A stretch of DNA of 10,327 bases from Flavobacterium psychrophilum (GTDB lineage: Bacteria > Bacteroidota > Bacteroidia > Flavobacteriales > Flavobacteriaceae): positions 1 through 10,327 of the forward strand of contig CAMAWK010000075.1 of the NCBI GenBank assembly GCA_945861915.1. The letters are read 5' to 3'. Positions 1 to 6,042 of the stretch are shown piece by piece. A model generated the notes under the pieces. The model searched no databases. It saw nothing but the letters and a program-made list of their open reading frames with translations, and was not told the origin of the DNA. The position numbers were made by a program, and so were the translations under genes. Every line of letters begins with the position of its first letter. The stretch's first letter is position 1.

Positions 1-66
1 AATAAAGTCTTGAAATATGTATTGGCTACAGTAATTATGTTGGCAAGTGTGAAACTAATTTTCTGA
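1..66 (+). CDS. C-terminal end of a membrane protein, possibly TauE/SafE-family anion exporter (partial)
   Basis: The window opens inside a reading frame (frame 1) that ends at the TGA at 64-66, leaving 21 residues. The tail is hydrophobic, with a lysine-rich start (NKVLKY), a run of Leu/Val/Ile/Ala/Met, and the end VKLIF. That is how a final transmembrane helix looks. Many Flavobacterium TauE/SafE proteins (predicted sulfite or other sulfur-anion exporters) end in a similar way, and such genes are often found near nitrate/sulfate assimilation and cofactor genes, but 21 residues cannot prove the family. The stop lies 8 bp before mobA, so the gene is probably the upstream member of the same transcript. 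It could be any polytopic membrane protein; only the reading frame and hydrophobic character are directly seen. Confidence 0.45.
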   Translation, partial: NKVLKYVLATVIMLASVKLIF

Positions 67-74
67 GTATAAAA

Positions 75-632
75 ATGCAAGTATCTATTCTTTGTGGAGG
101 AAAAAGTAGCCGAATGCAATCCGAAAAAGGATTGGTTTTGTATAAAAAAAAACCATTTGTAGAACATATTATTGAGGCTGTTTTGCCAATTTCGAATAAC
201 ATTCAATTGGTTACAAATGGAAATGAGTACGATTATTTAGGTTATAAAATAGTAAAAGATAGAATTGAAAATAAAGGTCCTTTGGGCGGAATTTATTCGG
301 CATTATTGAATTCGGATAGCGAAATAAATTTGATTTTGAGTTGTGATATTCCGTTAATTTCTACCGAAATACTATCGGAATTAATTCAAAAAAGAAGCGT
401 AGATAATGACATAGCCGTTTTTAAAGATTTGGATAAAATTCATCCGTTAATTGGAATTTATTCTAAGAAATTAGTACCCGTTTTGAAAAAAGCATTAGAC
501 GAAAATGAATTAAAAATGATGGATTTTATTTCTAGAAATAAGCATCAATTGATTCCGATAGAAGAAAAAAACAGACAGTTATTTAGAAATATTAATTCGC
601 GCGAAGATTTACAAGAGCTAGAATTAACGTAA
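75..632 (+). CDS. mobA: Molybdenum cofactor guanylyltransferase MobA
   Basis: This 185-residue protein is a nucleotidyltransferase of the MobA family. The family transfers GMP from GTP to molybdopterin-bound molybdenum in the cytoplasm, giving the guanine dinucleotide form of Moco. The N-terminal GTP-binding signature is present as LCGGKSSRMQSEKG at residues 6-19, with the conserved Arg13 and Lys18. Further family marks are KGPLGGIYSAL (67-77), the metal-binding SCDIPL (89-94), HPLIGIY near the middle of the C-terminal half, and a final NINSRED, matching the usual NINTPEDL ending. Length is close to the family norm. The start at 75 places the loop five residues in, as usual. It heads the Moco run, 11 bp before cobA. 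A CTP-using MocA relative is less likely because of length and context. Confidence 0.9.
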   Translation: MQVSILCGGKSSRMQSEKGLVLYKKKPFVEHIIEAVLPISNNIQLVTNGNEYDYLGYKIVKDRIENKGPLGGIYSALLNSDSEINLILSCDIPLISTEILSELIQKRSVDNDIAVFKDLDKIHPLIGIYSKKLVPVLKKALDENELKMMDFISRNKHQLIPIEEKNRQLFRNINSREDLQELELT

Positions 633-643
633 GTTAAAATAAA

Positions 644-1441
644 ATGAAAAACATAAAAAATCCAAAGTTAACCATTGTAGGCGCAGGACCTGGTGATCTT
701 GATTTAATTACTTTGAAAGCCATCAAAGCACTTGAAACCGCTGATGTAGTTTTGTATGATGCCTTAGTTAACGAAGAATTGTTGCATTATGCCAAACAAG
801 CCGAAATTGTTTTTGTAGGCAAACGTTTTGGTTGTCATGCTTACACACAAGACCAAATTAATGAACTCATCGTTTCCATGGCAAAACAACACGGTCATGT
901 AGTTCGATTGAAAGGCGGTGACCCATTTGTGTTTGGTCGTGGCAGTGAAGAAATTGAATATGCAGTACAGTTTGGAATAGAAACCGCTGTGGTGCCCGGA
1001 ATTTCATCTGCATTAGGAGTGCCAGCATTCAATGGGATTAGTTTGACTCAACGCGGTATTGCCGAAAGTTTTTGGGTGATTACAGGCACGACTTCTGATC
1101 ATAAATTGTCTAAAGATGTGAGTTTAGCGGCACAATCTTCGGCAACGGTGGTAATTTTAATGGGAATGAATAAGTTAGATGAGATTATTTCGATTTATCA
1201 AACCAATAAAAAAGAGGATTTGCCTATCGCCATTATTCAAAACGGAACCAAATCCAATCAGAAAAAAGTGATTGGAACTATAAATACCATTCATGATTTG
1301 GTCAAAGAAAACGAAATGGCTTCGCCCTCAATAATTGTTATTGGCGAAGTGGTGCTAAACATTTCAAAATTGACCACTTATTTTATGAATGAAAACGAAA
1401 TTGACAATTTTATTTATCCAAATCTAAATAGAAAAGAATGA
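644..1441 (+). CDS. cobA: Uroporphyrinogen-III C-methyltransferase (SUMT)
   Basis: This 265-residue protein is a tetrapyrrole methylase. SUMT transfers two methyl groups from S-adenosylmethionine to uroporphyrinogen III, giving precorrin-2, the branch point to siroheme and B12. Visible marks are the N-terminal VGAGPGDLDLITLKA (12-26), ADVVLYDALV (33-42), VGKRFGCH (58-65) followed by the Q..IN segment, the SAM-binding VRLKGGDPFVFGRGSEE (87-103), VVPGISSA (116-123) and a later ITGT / VVILMGM pair. The length matches single-domain SUMT. No CysG-type dehydrogenase/ferrochelatase domain is attached, so those steps must be encoded elsewhere. The stop overlaps the moaD start (ATGA at 1438-1441), indicating translational coupling. 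Its place inside a Moco operon suggests joint supply of siroheme and Moco to nitrate/nitrite reductases; this is inference. Some databases would call it CysG-like. Confidence 0.93.
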   Translation: MKNIKNPKLTIVGAGPGDLDLITLKAIKALETADVVLYDALVNEELLHYAKQAEIVFVGKRFGCHAYTQDQINELIVSMAKQHGHVVRLKGGDPFVFGRGSEEIEYAVQFGIETAVVPGISSALGVPAFNGISLTQRGIAESFWVITGTTSDHKLSKDVSLAAQSSATVVILMGMNKLDEIISIYQTNKKEDLPIAIIQNGTKSNQKKVIGTINTIHDLVKENEMASPSIIVIGEVVLNISKLTTYFMNENEIDNFIYPNLNRKE

Positions 1442-1674
1442 TTACGGTAAAGTATTTTGGAGCCATTGCAGATCAAGCGAAGAGGAGTGAAGAAAAATTT
1501 TCTTTTTCAAAGAACTCTTTGAACGATTTGTTGTCTGATTTAACACTAAAATATTCTTTGAATGAGTTGTCTTTTAGTGTAGCTGTTAATCAAAAAATGG
1601 TGCAAAATCCAACCGATTATAATCTAAATAGCAATGATGTTATTGCTTTATTGCCTCCTTTTGCTGGAGGATAA
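1438..1674 (+). CDS. moaD: Molybdopterin synthase sulfur carrier subunit MoaD
   Basis: This 78-residue protein has the ubiquitin-like fold signature of MoaD. It starts with a beta strand, ITVKYFGAIAD, ends in IALLPPFAGG, and carries the diagnostic C-terminal Gly-Gly. In the family, MoeB adenylylates the terminal glycine, which is then converted to a thiocarboxylate; MoaD docks into MoaE and donates this sulfur to cyclic pyranopterin monophosphate. Length (about 80) is standard. The gene starts within the cobA stop codon (4-bp overlap) and is followed by a hairpin plus T run before moeB. ThiS, the thiamine carrier, has a similar tail but is usually shorter, and the neighbours moaE and moaA decide for MoaD. 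Confidence 0.9.
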   Translation: MITVKYFGAIADQAKRSEEKFSFSKNSLNDLLSDLTLKYSLNELSFSVAVNQKMVQNPTDYNLNSNDVIALLPPFAGG

Positions 1675-1684
1675 ACCTTCTAAA

Positions 1685-1706
1685 CCCGCTTCGGCGGCGG
1701 ATTTTT
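1685..1706 (+). terminator. UUCG hairpin with T run between moaD and moeB, possible partial terminator
   Basis: CCGC (1686-1689), loop TTCG (1690-1693) and GCGG (1694-1697) form a short, very stable UUCG-capped stem. After three further bases (CGG) and one A comes a run of five T (1702-1706). The shape resembles flavobacterial intrinsic terminators, but the stem is only 4 bp, the T run is short, and an A-rich stretch precedes it. It sits in the largest gap of an otherwise tightly packed operon. It may lower expression of the downstream genes relative to moaD, or protect the 3' end of a processed mRNA. Which of these applies cannot be told from sequence. Confidence 0.4.
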
Positions 1707-1720
1707 AAAATAAAACATTT

Positions 1721-2797
1721 ATGAATACTTCCCAATACAACCGACAAATTATTCTTCCTGAAGTAGGTGTTTCAGGTCAAGAAAAGTTGCTAAACGCCAA
1801 AGTCTTGCTTGTGGGTGTTGGCGGATTGGGAGCAGCTGTTTTGCCTTATTTGGTTGCAGCAGGTGTGGGAGAAATTGGTTTAATTGACGATGATATAGTT
1901 GACGAAAGCAATTTGCAACGACAAGTGATTTATAAAAATAATTCAGTTGGAAAAAGTAAAGTAACCGAAGCCAAAACAATGGCTTTGGACTTAAATCCAA
2001 ATGTAAAAATCAACAGTTTCAACGAAAAACTGAATCCAAAAAATGCCATTTCATTACTCGAAAACTATGATATTGTAGTCGATGCGACCGATAATTTGAA
2101 AACTAAGTATTTAATAAATGATGCTTCGGTTGTGACACAAACGCCTATGGTTTATGGCTCAGTGTTTAAATTCGAAGGTCAGGTTTCAGTGTTTAACTAT
2201 CAAAATAGATTCAGCTATCGCTGTCTTTTTCCTGAACAAAATACAGAAGCAGCCAATTGCAATGAATCAGGCGTTTTAGGTGTTTCGGTTGGGATGATTG
2301 GGATGCTTCAAGCCAATGAAGTTTTGAAAATGATTCTCGAAATAGGCGAGGTGTTATCCGGAAAATTGTTAGTGTATAATTTGCTAACTAACGACCAACA
2401 GAAGTTTGAATTTTCTAAATCAAATGTTGAATTATTGGATAAAGAAGGTTTTGAAATGCGTTATAAAACCGAAGAAAATCTGGTTGCAGAAATCACAGCT
2501 ATAGATGCTTTGGAGTTCAAAACGGATTCAGATGTGCTTTTTTTGGATGTTCGTAACTTTGAGGAAACTCCCAAATTAGATTTGAATAATAAACGTCAAA
2601 TTCCAATAGATGCACTAGAAAATGAAACTTCTGGATTGGATAAAAATGCTTTAATACTTGTTTATTGTCAGTCAGGAATTCGTAGCAAAAAAGCGGTTGA
2701 AATTCTTAGGAAACAAGGTTTCAAAAATAGAAAAAGTATCATTGGTGGAGCAATAGCTATGGAAAGAATAATGAATCAAACAATTGTTGTTTGTTAA
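1721..2797 (+). CDS. moeB: MoeB-type molybdopterin-synthase adenylyltransferase with C-terminal rhodanese domain
   Basis: This 358-residue protein is an E1-like enzyme that activates the C-terminus of MoaD with ATP. Residues 1-245 form the ThiF/MoeB domain: YNRQIILPEVG (6-16), nucleotide loop GVGGLG (32-37), the acidic IDDD (55-58), NLQRQ (64-68), the ATDN motif (122-125), and the catalytic-type cysteine C180 in NCNESGVLG. Residues 250-358 form a rhodanese domain with DVR (276-278) and the active loop CQSGIRS (C316), which in relatives carries the persulfide passed to the carrier. The layout matches MOCS3/Uba4. It is oddly poor in zinc cysteines: C168 (SYRC) is present, but its CxxC partner is Ser and no second CxxC appears after residue 225. 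It lies 46 bp after moaD and 10 bp before moaE. ThiF is possible, but the context favours MoeB. Confidence 0.88.
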   Translation: MNTSQYNRQIILPEVGVSGQEKLLNAKVLLVGVGGLGAAVLPYLVAAGVGEIGLIDDDIVDESNLQRQVIYKNNSVGKSKVTEAKTMALDLNPNVKINSFNEKLNPKNAISLLENYDIVVDATDNLKTKYLINDASVVTQTPMVYGSVFKFEGQVSVFNYQNRFSYRCLFPEQNTEAANCNESGVLGVSVGMIGMLQANEVLKMILEIGEVLSGKLLVYNLLTNDQQKFEFSKSNVELLDKEGFEMRYKTEENLVAEITAIDALEFKTDSDVLFLDVRNFEETPKLDLNNKRQIPIDALENETSGLDKNALILVYCQSGIRSKKAVEILRKQGFKNRKSIIGGAIAMERIMNQTIVVC

Positions 2798-2807
2798 ATT
2801 AAAAAAG

Positions 2808-3242
2808 ATGAGTAAAAAAGCAGTTTTCGTTCGAGGGCCAATTTCTTCCGATTTTATTGGAAATTCGATTGCCAAACACCAATTCAAAACAACGATTGGC
2901 GCACATAACATTTTTTTGGGTCAAGTGAGAGCCGATGAAATAGAAGGAAACAGGGTAACCGCCATCGAATATTCAGCTTATGAGGAAATGGCAAACGAAA
3001 AGTTAGATGAAATTAGAGAACGCGCTTTTGCTCAATTTGATTTAATTTGTATGCACATTTATCATAGTTTGGGCGAGGTTAAAGTGGGGGAAATTTGTTT
3101 GTTTGTTTTTGTTTCTGCCACACGAAGAAAACAAGTCTATGAAGCTAACGAAGCAATCGTGAACTGGATAAAAACTGAAGTGCCTATTTTTGGAAAAGAG
3201 CAATTTGAAGACAAAACGTTTACTTGGAAGAAAAACACCTAA
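2808..3242 (+). CDS. moaE: Molybdopterin synthase catalytic subunit MoaE
   Basis: MoaE is the large subunit that, with MoaD-thiocarboxylate, puts the dithiolene sulfurs on cyclic pyranopterin monophosphate. The chosen start gives 144 residues, beginning MSKKAVFVRGPI, 10 bp after the moeB stop. An ATG at 2784 in the same frame would overlap moeB and add MLFVKLKK, which matches nothing in the family. Marks seen are GAHNIFLGQVRADE (31-44), VTAIEYSAYEEMA (50-62), HSLGEVKVGE (86-95) and IKTEVPIFGKE (121-131), ending in TFTWKKN. K122 fits the E. coli K119 active-site lysine. In a direct alignment the E. coli K126 position falls on G129, with K130 next to it. The usual HR pair is RR (106-107). The stop is 3 bp before moaC. 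Confidence 0.9.
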   Translation: MSKKAVFVRGPISSDFIGNSIAKHQFKTTIGAHNIFLGQVRADEIEGNRVTAIEYSAYEEMANEKLDEIRERAFAQFDLICMHIYHSLGEVKVGEICLFVFVSATRRKQVYEANEAIVNWIKTEVPIFGKEQFEDKTFTWKKNT

Positions 3243-3245
3243 CTA

Positions 3246-4160
3246 ATGGTTGACATCACACATAAAATAAGCACACTCCGCATTGCAACCGCCGTGGCAA
3301 CTGTAAAAGTAAGCCTTCAAGCTACGATTGATGCGATTGAAAATAATCTAGTTCCTAAAGGGAATGTACTGGAAATGGCAAAAACGGCGGGTTTATTTGC
3401 TGTAAAAAACACCCATTTATCCATCCCAGATTGCCATCCGATTCCGATTGAGTTTACTTCAGTTGACTATGAAATCAAGGATTTGAGTATCGATATTATT
3501 TTTAAAGTAAAAACGGTTTACAAAACGGGAGTTGAGGTCGAGGCGATGCATGGAGCTTCGATTGTTGCGCTCACGATGTATGATATGCTCAAACCGATTG
3601 ATAAAAATATCGAAATTTCGACGATTAAATTATTGAATAAACAGGGCGGAAAATCTTCTTATAAAAATCGTTTTCCTTTTGAAATTAAAGCGGCGGTTTT
3701 TGTTTGTTCCGATTCTATTTTTGCGGGAGATAAGGAAGATAAATCAGGAAAAATTATTGTTGAAAAACTGGATTCTTGTGGAGTTGAAACTACCCATTAT
3801 GAAGTAATTCCAGATGAAGTTTCGGTCATTCAAGAAAAAACCAAGGCTTTCGCCAAAGAAAATCAGTTAGTGATTTTTACAGGAGGAACGGGGCTTTCGC
3901 CAAGAGATGTTACTCCCGAAGCACTAGATCCTTTGCTCGAAATTAGAATTCCGGGAATTGAAGAAGCGATTCGAAATTATGGACAAGATCGCATGCCTTA
4001 TGCCATGCTTTCGAGGTCGGTGGTGGGTACTTTTGGAAACGCTTTAGTTTTGGCTTTACCGGGTTCTGCCAATGGTGCCAAAGAATCGATGGATGCCATT
4101 TTTCCTCATGTTTTGCATGTTTTTCATATCCTAAAAGGAAGTAATCATGACCTCAAATAA
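3246..4160 (+). CDS. moaCB: MoaC-MoaB/MogA fusion: cyclic pyranopterin monophosphate synthase plus molybdopterin adenylyltransferase
   Basis: This is a two-domain protein of 304 residues. Residues 1-140 are MoaC, which converts the MoaA product 3',8-cyclo-GTP to cyclic pyranopterin monophosphate. Seen are MVDITHKISTLR (1-12), K54, CHPIPI (63-68), TGVEVEAMHG (94-103), YDMLKP (112-117) and NKQGGKS (131-137), which carry the conserved active-site Lys, His, Glu and Asp positions. Residues 147-304 are a MoaB/MogA domain, which in the family adenylylates molybdopterin. Seen are FVCSDSIFAG (152-161), KEDKSG (163-168), the nucleotide loop FTGGTGLSPRDVTPEA, and a later LPGS. Such fusions are known in Bacteroidetes. 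It lies 3 bp after moaE and overlaps moaA by 14 bp, suggesting coupled translation. The MoaC site reads IPDCHP where many relatives have IPLCHP. Confidence 0.92.
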   Translation: MVDITHKISTLRIATAVATVKVSLQATIDAIENNLVPKGNVLEMAKTAGLFAVKNTHLSIPDCHPIPIEFTSVDYEIKDLSIDIIFKVKTVYKTGVEVEAMHGASIVALTMYDMLKPIDKNIEISTIKLLNKQGGKSSYKNRFPFEIKAAVFVCSDSIFAGDKEDKSGKIIVEKLDSCGVETTHYEVIPDEVSVIQEKTKAFAKENQLVIFTGGTGLSPRDVTPEALDPLLEIRIPGIEEAIRNYGQDRMPYAMLSRSVVGTFGNALVLALPGSANGAKESMDAIFPHVLHVFHILKGSNHDLK

Positions 4161-5154
4161 GGTAATTTTAACGGATACTTTTGGGCGAAATCACAATTAT
4201 TTGCGTATTTCTTTGATCGAGAAATGCAATTTGCGTTGCACGTATTGCATGCCAGCCGATGGTATTGCTTTGAGTCCAAAAGCCAGTTTGATGACCGCCG
4301 AGGAAATTTTTGCTATTGCCCAAATTTTTGTCAACAATGGTGTCGATAAAATTCGTCTTACGGGAGGAGAACCTCTACTCAGAAAAGATTTTCCTGAAAT
4401 AGTGACTCAATTATCTCAATTGAATACCGAAATTTCGATTACTACCAACGGAATTCTCATTGATAAGCATATTGGGGTTTTAAAACAATACGACATCAAA
4501 AAAATCAACTTGAGTTTGGATACTTTGGTGCCTGCTAAATTTCAAACTATAACTTTGAGAAATCAGTTTGAAAAAGTACTAGACAACTTGCATTTGCTGT
4601 TGAATCATGATTTTAAAATTAAGGTGAATGTGGTTTTAATTAAAGGATTTAATGACGATGAAATCATCGATTTTATAAAACTAACCCAATTTTTACCTGT
4701 TTCTATTCGGTTTATAGAGTTTATGCCTTTTGCAGGAAACGACTGGGATCGCAGTAAAATGCTGAGCCAACAAGAAATCCTAGAACAGTTACCGCTTCAT
4801 TTTCCAGCCTCAGTAATTGAGAAACTAGTTGACGAAAAAAACTTCACGGCTCGTGAATTTAAAATAAAAAACTACTTGGGCAGCTTTGGTATTATTAGCT
4901 CCATAACCAATCCGTTTTGTGATGGTTGCAATAGAATTCGCTTGACAGCCAATGGCAGAATAAAAAACTGCTTGTTCTCTAACTCAGAAACCGATTTGCT
5001 TACTCCTTTTAGAAACGGGGAGCCTCTTGAGGATGTAATTGCCTTTGCTATCCAAAACAAAATGAAAGTTCGAGCCGGAATGGAAACTATTGATGCGGTA
5101 AACAATCCTGTTTTGAACCAAGACAACCGCAGTATGATTGCGATTGGGGGGTAG
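4147..5154 (+). CDS. moaA: GTP 3',8-cyclase MoaA (radical SAM)
   Basis: This 335-residue radical-SAM enzyme catalyses the first step of Moco synthesis, rearranging GTP to 3',8-cyclo-GTP. The N-terminal cluster motif is C27-x3-C31-x2-C34 (CNLRCTYC) followed by MPADG. LTGGEPLLRKDF is the glycine-rich SAM-binding strand. A second cluster is bound by C258, C261 and C275 (FCDGCNRIRLTANG, then KNCLF), the MoaA-specific motif that contacts GTP. The protein ends in IGG, and the terminal Gly-Gly is needed for activity in the family. Length is normal. The start ATG at 4147 lies inside the end of moaC-moaB (14-bp overlap). It is the last recognisable gene of the Moco run. No clear terminator hairpin follows; only a run of T at 5165-5171. 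Confidence 0.95.
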   Translation: MTSNKVILTDTFGRNHNYLRISLIEKCNLRCTYCMPADGIALSPKASLMTAEEIFAIAQIFVNNGVDKIRLTGGEPLLRKDFPEIVTQLSQLNTEISITTNGILIDKHIGVLKQYDIKKINLSLDTLVPAKFQTITLRNQFEKVLDNLHLLLNHDFKIKVNVVLIKGFNDDEIIDFIKLTQFLPVSIRFIEFMPFAGNDWDRSKMLSQQEILEQLPLHFPASVIEKLVDEKNFTAREFKIKNYLGSFGIISSITNPFCDGCNRIRLTANGRIKNCLFSNSETDLLTPFRNGEPLEDVIAFAIQNKMKVRAGMETIDAVNNPVLNQDNRSMIAIGG

Positions 5155-5256
5155 GTGTTAGGAGTTTTTTTGGTGGATTATAAGTAGAAATTAATATGTT
5201 TGGAAATAAATAAACACCGGCATTTTCAAACATATAAACAAGTTGGCTGTCATATT

Positions 5257-5718
5257 ATGAAAAGAACTACTTACATATTTATAACGTTTTTATTATTACA
5301 AAGTTGCTCAAAAAATAGCTTTGATCAAATTCATGTAATTACTTATAAGTGGAATGCTCAAATAGCATTTGGTCAGACTTGTGAAGCATGTCAACCAAAT
5401 TCAGACGATTGTTGTGAAGTTAATTATAATGGAGAAAAATATGTAAAATCTACTTCTTTTAAATTTGATAAAAATGGAAAAATAATTCAAATCTATAGTT
5501 ATCATGTTCCACTTGGAGTAAATATTTATACACCAAAAGAGTATTTAGATTTAGGCATGAGCGATTCAAATTTCCTAAAACAAAAAACCACATGGAATCG
5601 ATCAACAAATTCAATTATTGACAACGGTGTGATAATTAAAAATTTTAGAATAGATGAGAATGCGAAAAAATTATATTTGAAATCAAATAATCGTTTGACA
5701 ATATATGAATATGAGTAA
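5257..5718 (+). CDS. Small orphan lipoprotein with a cysteine cluster
   Basis: I do not recognise this 153-residue protein. The chosen start gives a classical lipoprotein signal: MKRT, a hydrophobic stretch YIFITFLLL, and the lipobox LQSC with the lipidated C17. An ATG at 5200 in the same frame would add 19 polar residues in front and spoil the signal, so 5257 is preferred. The mature part has a CxxC followed six residues later by CC (C42, C45, C52, C53), then a polar, beta-rich stretch with many Asn, Lys and Tyr and a charged end (IYEYE). The cysteines could form disulfides in the periplasm or bind metal; neither can be shown. It lies 102 bp after moaA on the same strand, is more AT-rich than the moa genes, and is flanked by matching AAGTTGGC octamers, which hints at a late arrival. 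Confidence 0.7.
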   Translation: MKRTTYIFITFLLLQSCSKNSFDQIHVITYKWNAQIAFGQTCEACQPNSDDCCEVNYNGEKYVKSTSFKFDKNGKIIQIYSYHVPLGVNIYTPKEYLDLGMSDSNFLKQKTTWNRSTNSIIDNGVIIKNFRIDENAKKLYLKSNNRLTIYEYE

Positions 5719-5779
5719 GAAATATCTTCGCTAACACTCGTGACACTAACACAAGCAAGTTAAATAAAAATCTGAAGTT

Positions 5780-5801
5780 GGCACGAGCGAGACGCTCGCG
5801 C
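5780..5801 (+). repeat. GC-rich hairpin repeat, copy 1
   Basis: CGAGCG (5784-5789), loop AGA and CGCTCG (5793-5798) form a perfect 6-bp stem. It is framed by TGGC (5779-5782) and GCCA (5804-5807), which can extend the hairpin with a bulge. The GC-rich block stands out sharply in AT-rich DNA. Copy 2 at 5852-5873 is its reverse complement at 17 of 22 positions. I recall similar elements scattered between Flavobacterium genes, but this needs a genome search. No T run follows, so an intrinsic terminator is unlikely. Confidence 0.55.
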
Positions 5802-5851
5802 TAGCCATGCTAAGCTTTAATCAAAATCTATAAACACAAAATCTTCAGATG

Positions 5852-5873
5852 GTGCGAGCGTCAAGCTCTTACC
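5852..5873 (-). repeat. GC-rich repeat, copy 2 (inverted, diverged)
   Basis: Read on the minus strand, this matches copy 1 (5780-5801) at 17 of 22 positions, sharing the GACGCTCGC block exactly. The internal stem is eroded to GAGC/GCTC (5856-5859 and 5865-5868). CTTCAGAT at 5843-5850, just before this copy, is the exact reverse complement of ATCTGAAG at 5770-5777, just before copy 1, so the inverted similarity extends beyond the GC-rich core. Confidence 0.45.
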
Positions 5874-5937
5874 CGCAAATTTATCTCGTCTTAAAACAAC
5901 TTTGCAACTCATTTATAACCAACTTTCTTTATATTTC

Positions 5938-5951
5938 CGTAAACGTTTACG
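5938..5951. promoter_or_regulatory. Palindromic operator 1, LacI-family-like
   Basis: CGTAAACGTTTACG is a perfect 14-bp palindrome with a central CG. LacI/PurR/CcpA-family regulators bind even palindromes of this kind, with a central CpG into which a hinge-helix leucine inserts. It shares the AAACGTTT core with a second palindrome at 5967-5982; the centres are 30 bp apart, about three helical turns. Both lie upstream of the secreted esterase genes, so a carbohydrate-responsive regulator is a natural guess. No regulator gene is in the window. Confidence 0.65.
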
Positions 5952-5966
5952 TAAAAGAATACTGTT

Positions 5967-5982
5967 TCGGAAACGTTTCCGA
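5967..5982. promoter_or_regulatory. Palindromic operator 2, LacI-family-like
   Basis: TCGGAAACGTTTCCGA is a perfect 16-bp palindrome sharing the AAACGTTT core with operator 1 but with GG/CC flanks in place of GT/AC. It ends 168 bp before the preferred start of the first esterase. The same core with different flanks suggests either one regulator with two affinities or two related regulators. A perfect 14-mer and a perfect 16-mer in one 45-bp stretch are very unlikely by chance in AT-rich DNA. Confidence 0.65.
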
Positions 5983-6008
5983 GTCTATTTACTATAACGA
6001 TTGAAATA

Positions 6009-6042
6009 TTTAGTAAATGAATTTTGTATTTTTATAGACTTG
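6009..6042 (+). promoter_or_regulatory. Weak candidate Bacteroidetes promoter for the esterase pair
   Basis: TAGACTTG at 6035-6042 matches the Bacteroidetes -7 consensus TAnnTTTG except for one base. A poor -33 match, TTTAG, lies at 6009-6013, 21 bp upstream. A competing -7 form, GAATTTTG, is at 6019-6026 but lacks a properly spaced partner. The site lies 50-100 bp downstream of the two palindromes. The call is tentative because the region is so AT-rich that partial matches are expected. Confidence 0.2.

Noticed and set aside
1749..2000. 83-codon open frame on the minus strand inside moeB
   Set aside because: It is fully contained in a strongly supported gene, its translation is rich in Leu and Gln with no domain, and it has no start context; a shadow frame.
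2784..2807. Upstream ATG giving moaE eight extra residues
   Set aside because: It would overlap the end of moeB and add residues not found in MoaE proteins; the ATG at 2808 fits the family and the spacing.
5155..5199. Intrinsic terminator after moaA
   Set aside because: There is a run of seven T at 5165-5171 but no preceding stem I could pair convincingly.
5200..5256. Upstream ATG for the lipoprotein gene
   Set aside because: The added 19 residues are polar and would bury the lipoprotein signal; ATG 5257 gives a textbook signal and lipobox.
5731..5782. Integron-like attC recombination site
   Set aside because: CTAACAC and GTTGGC are suggestive of cassette ends, but I could not assemble the paired, spaced inverted arms that an attC site needs.
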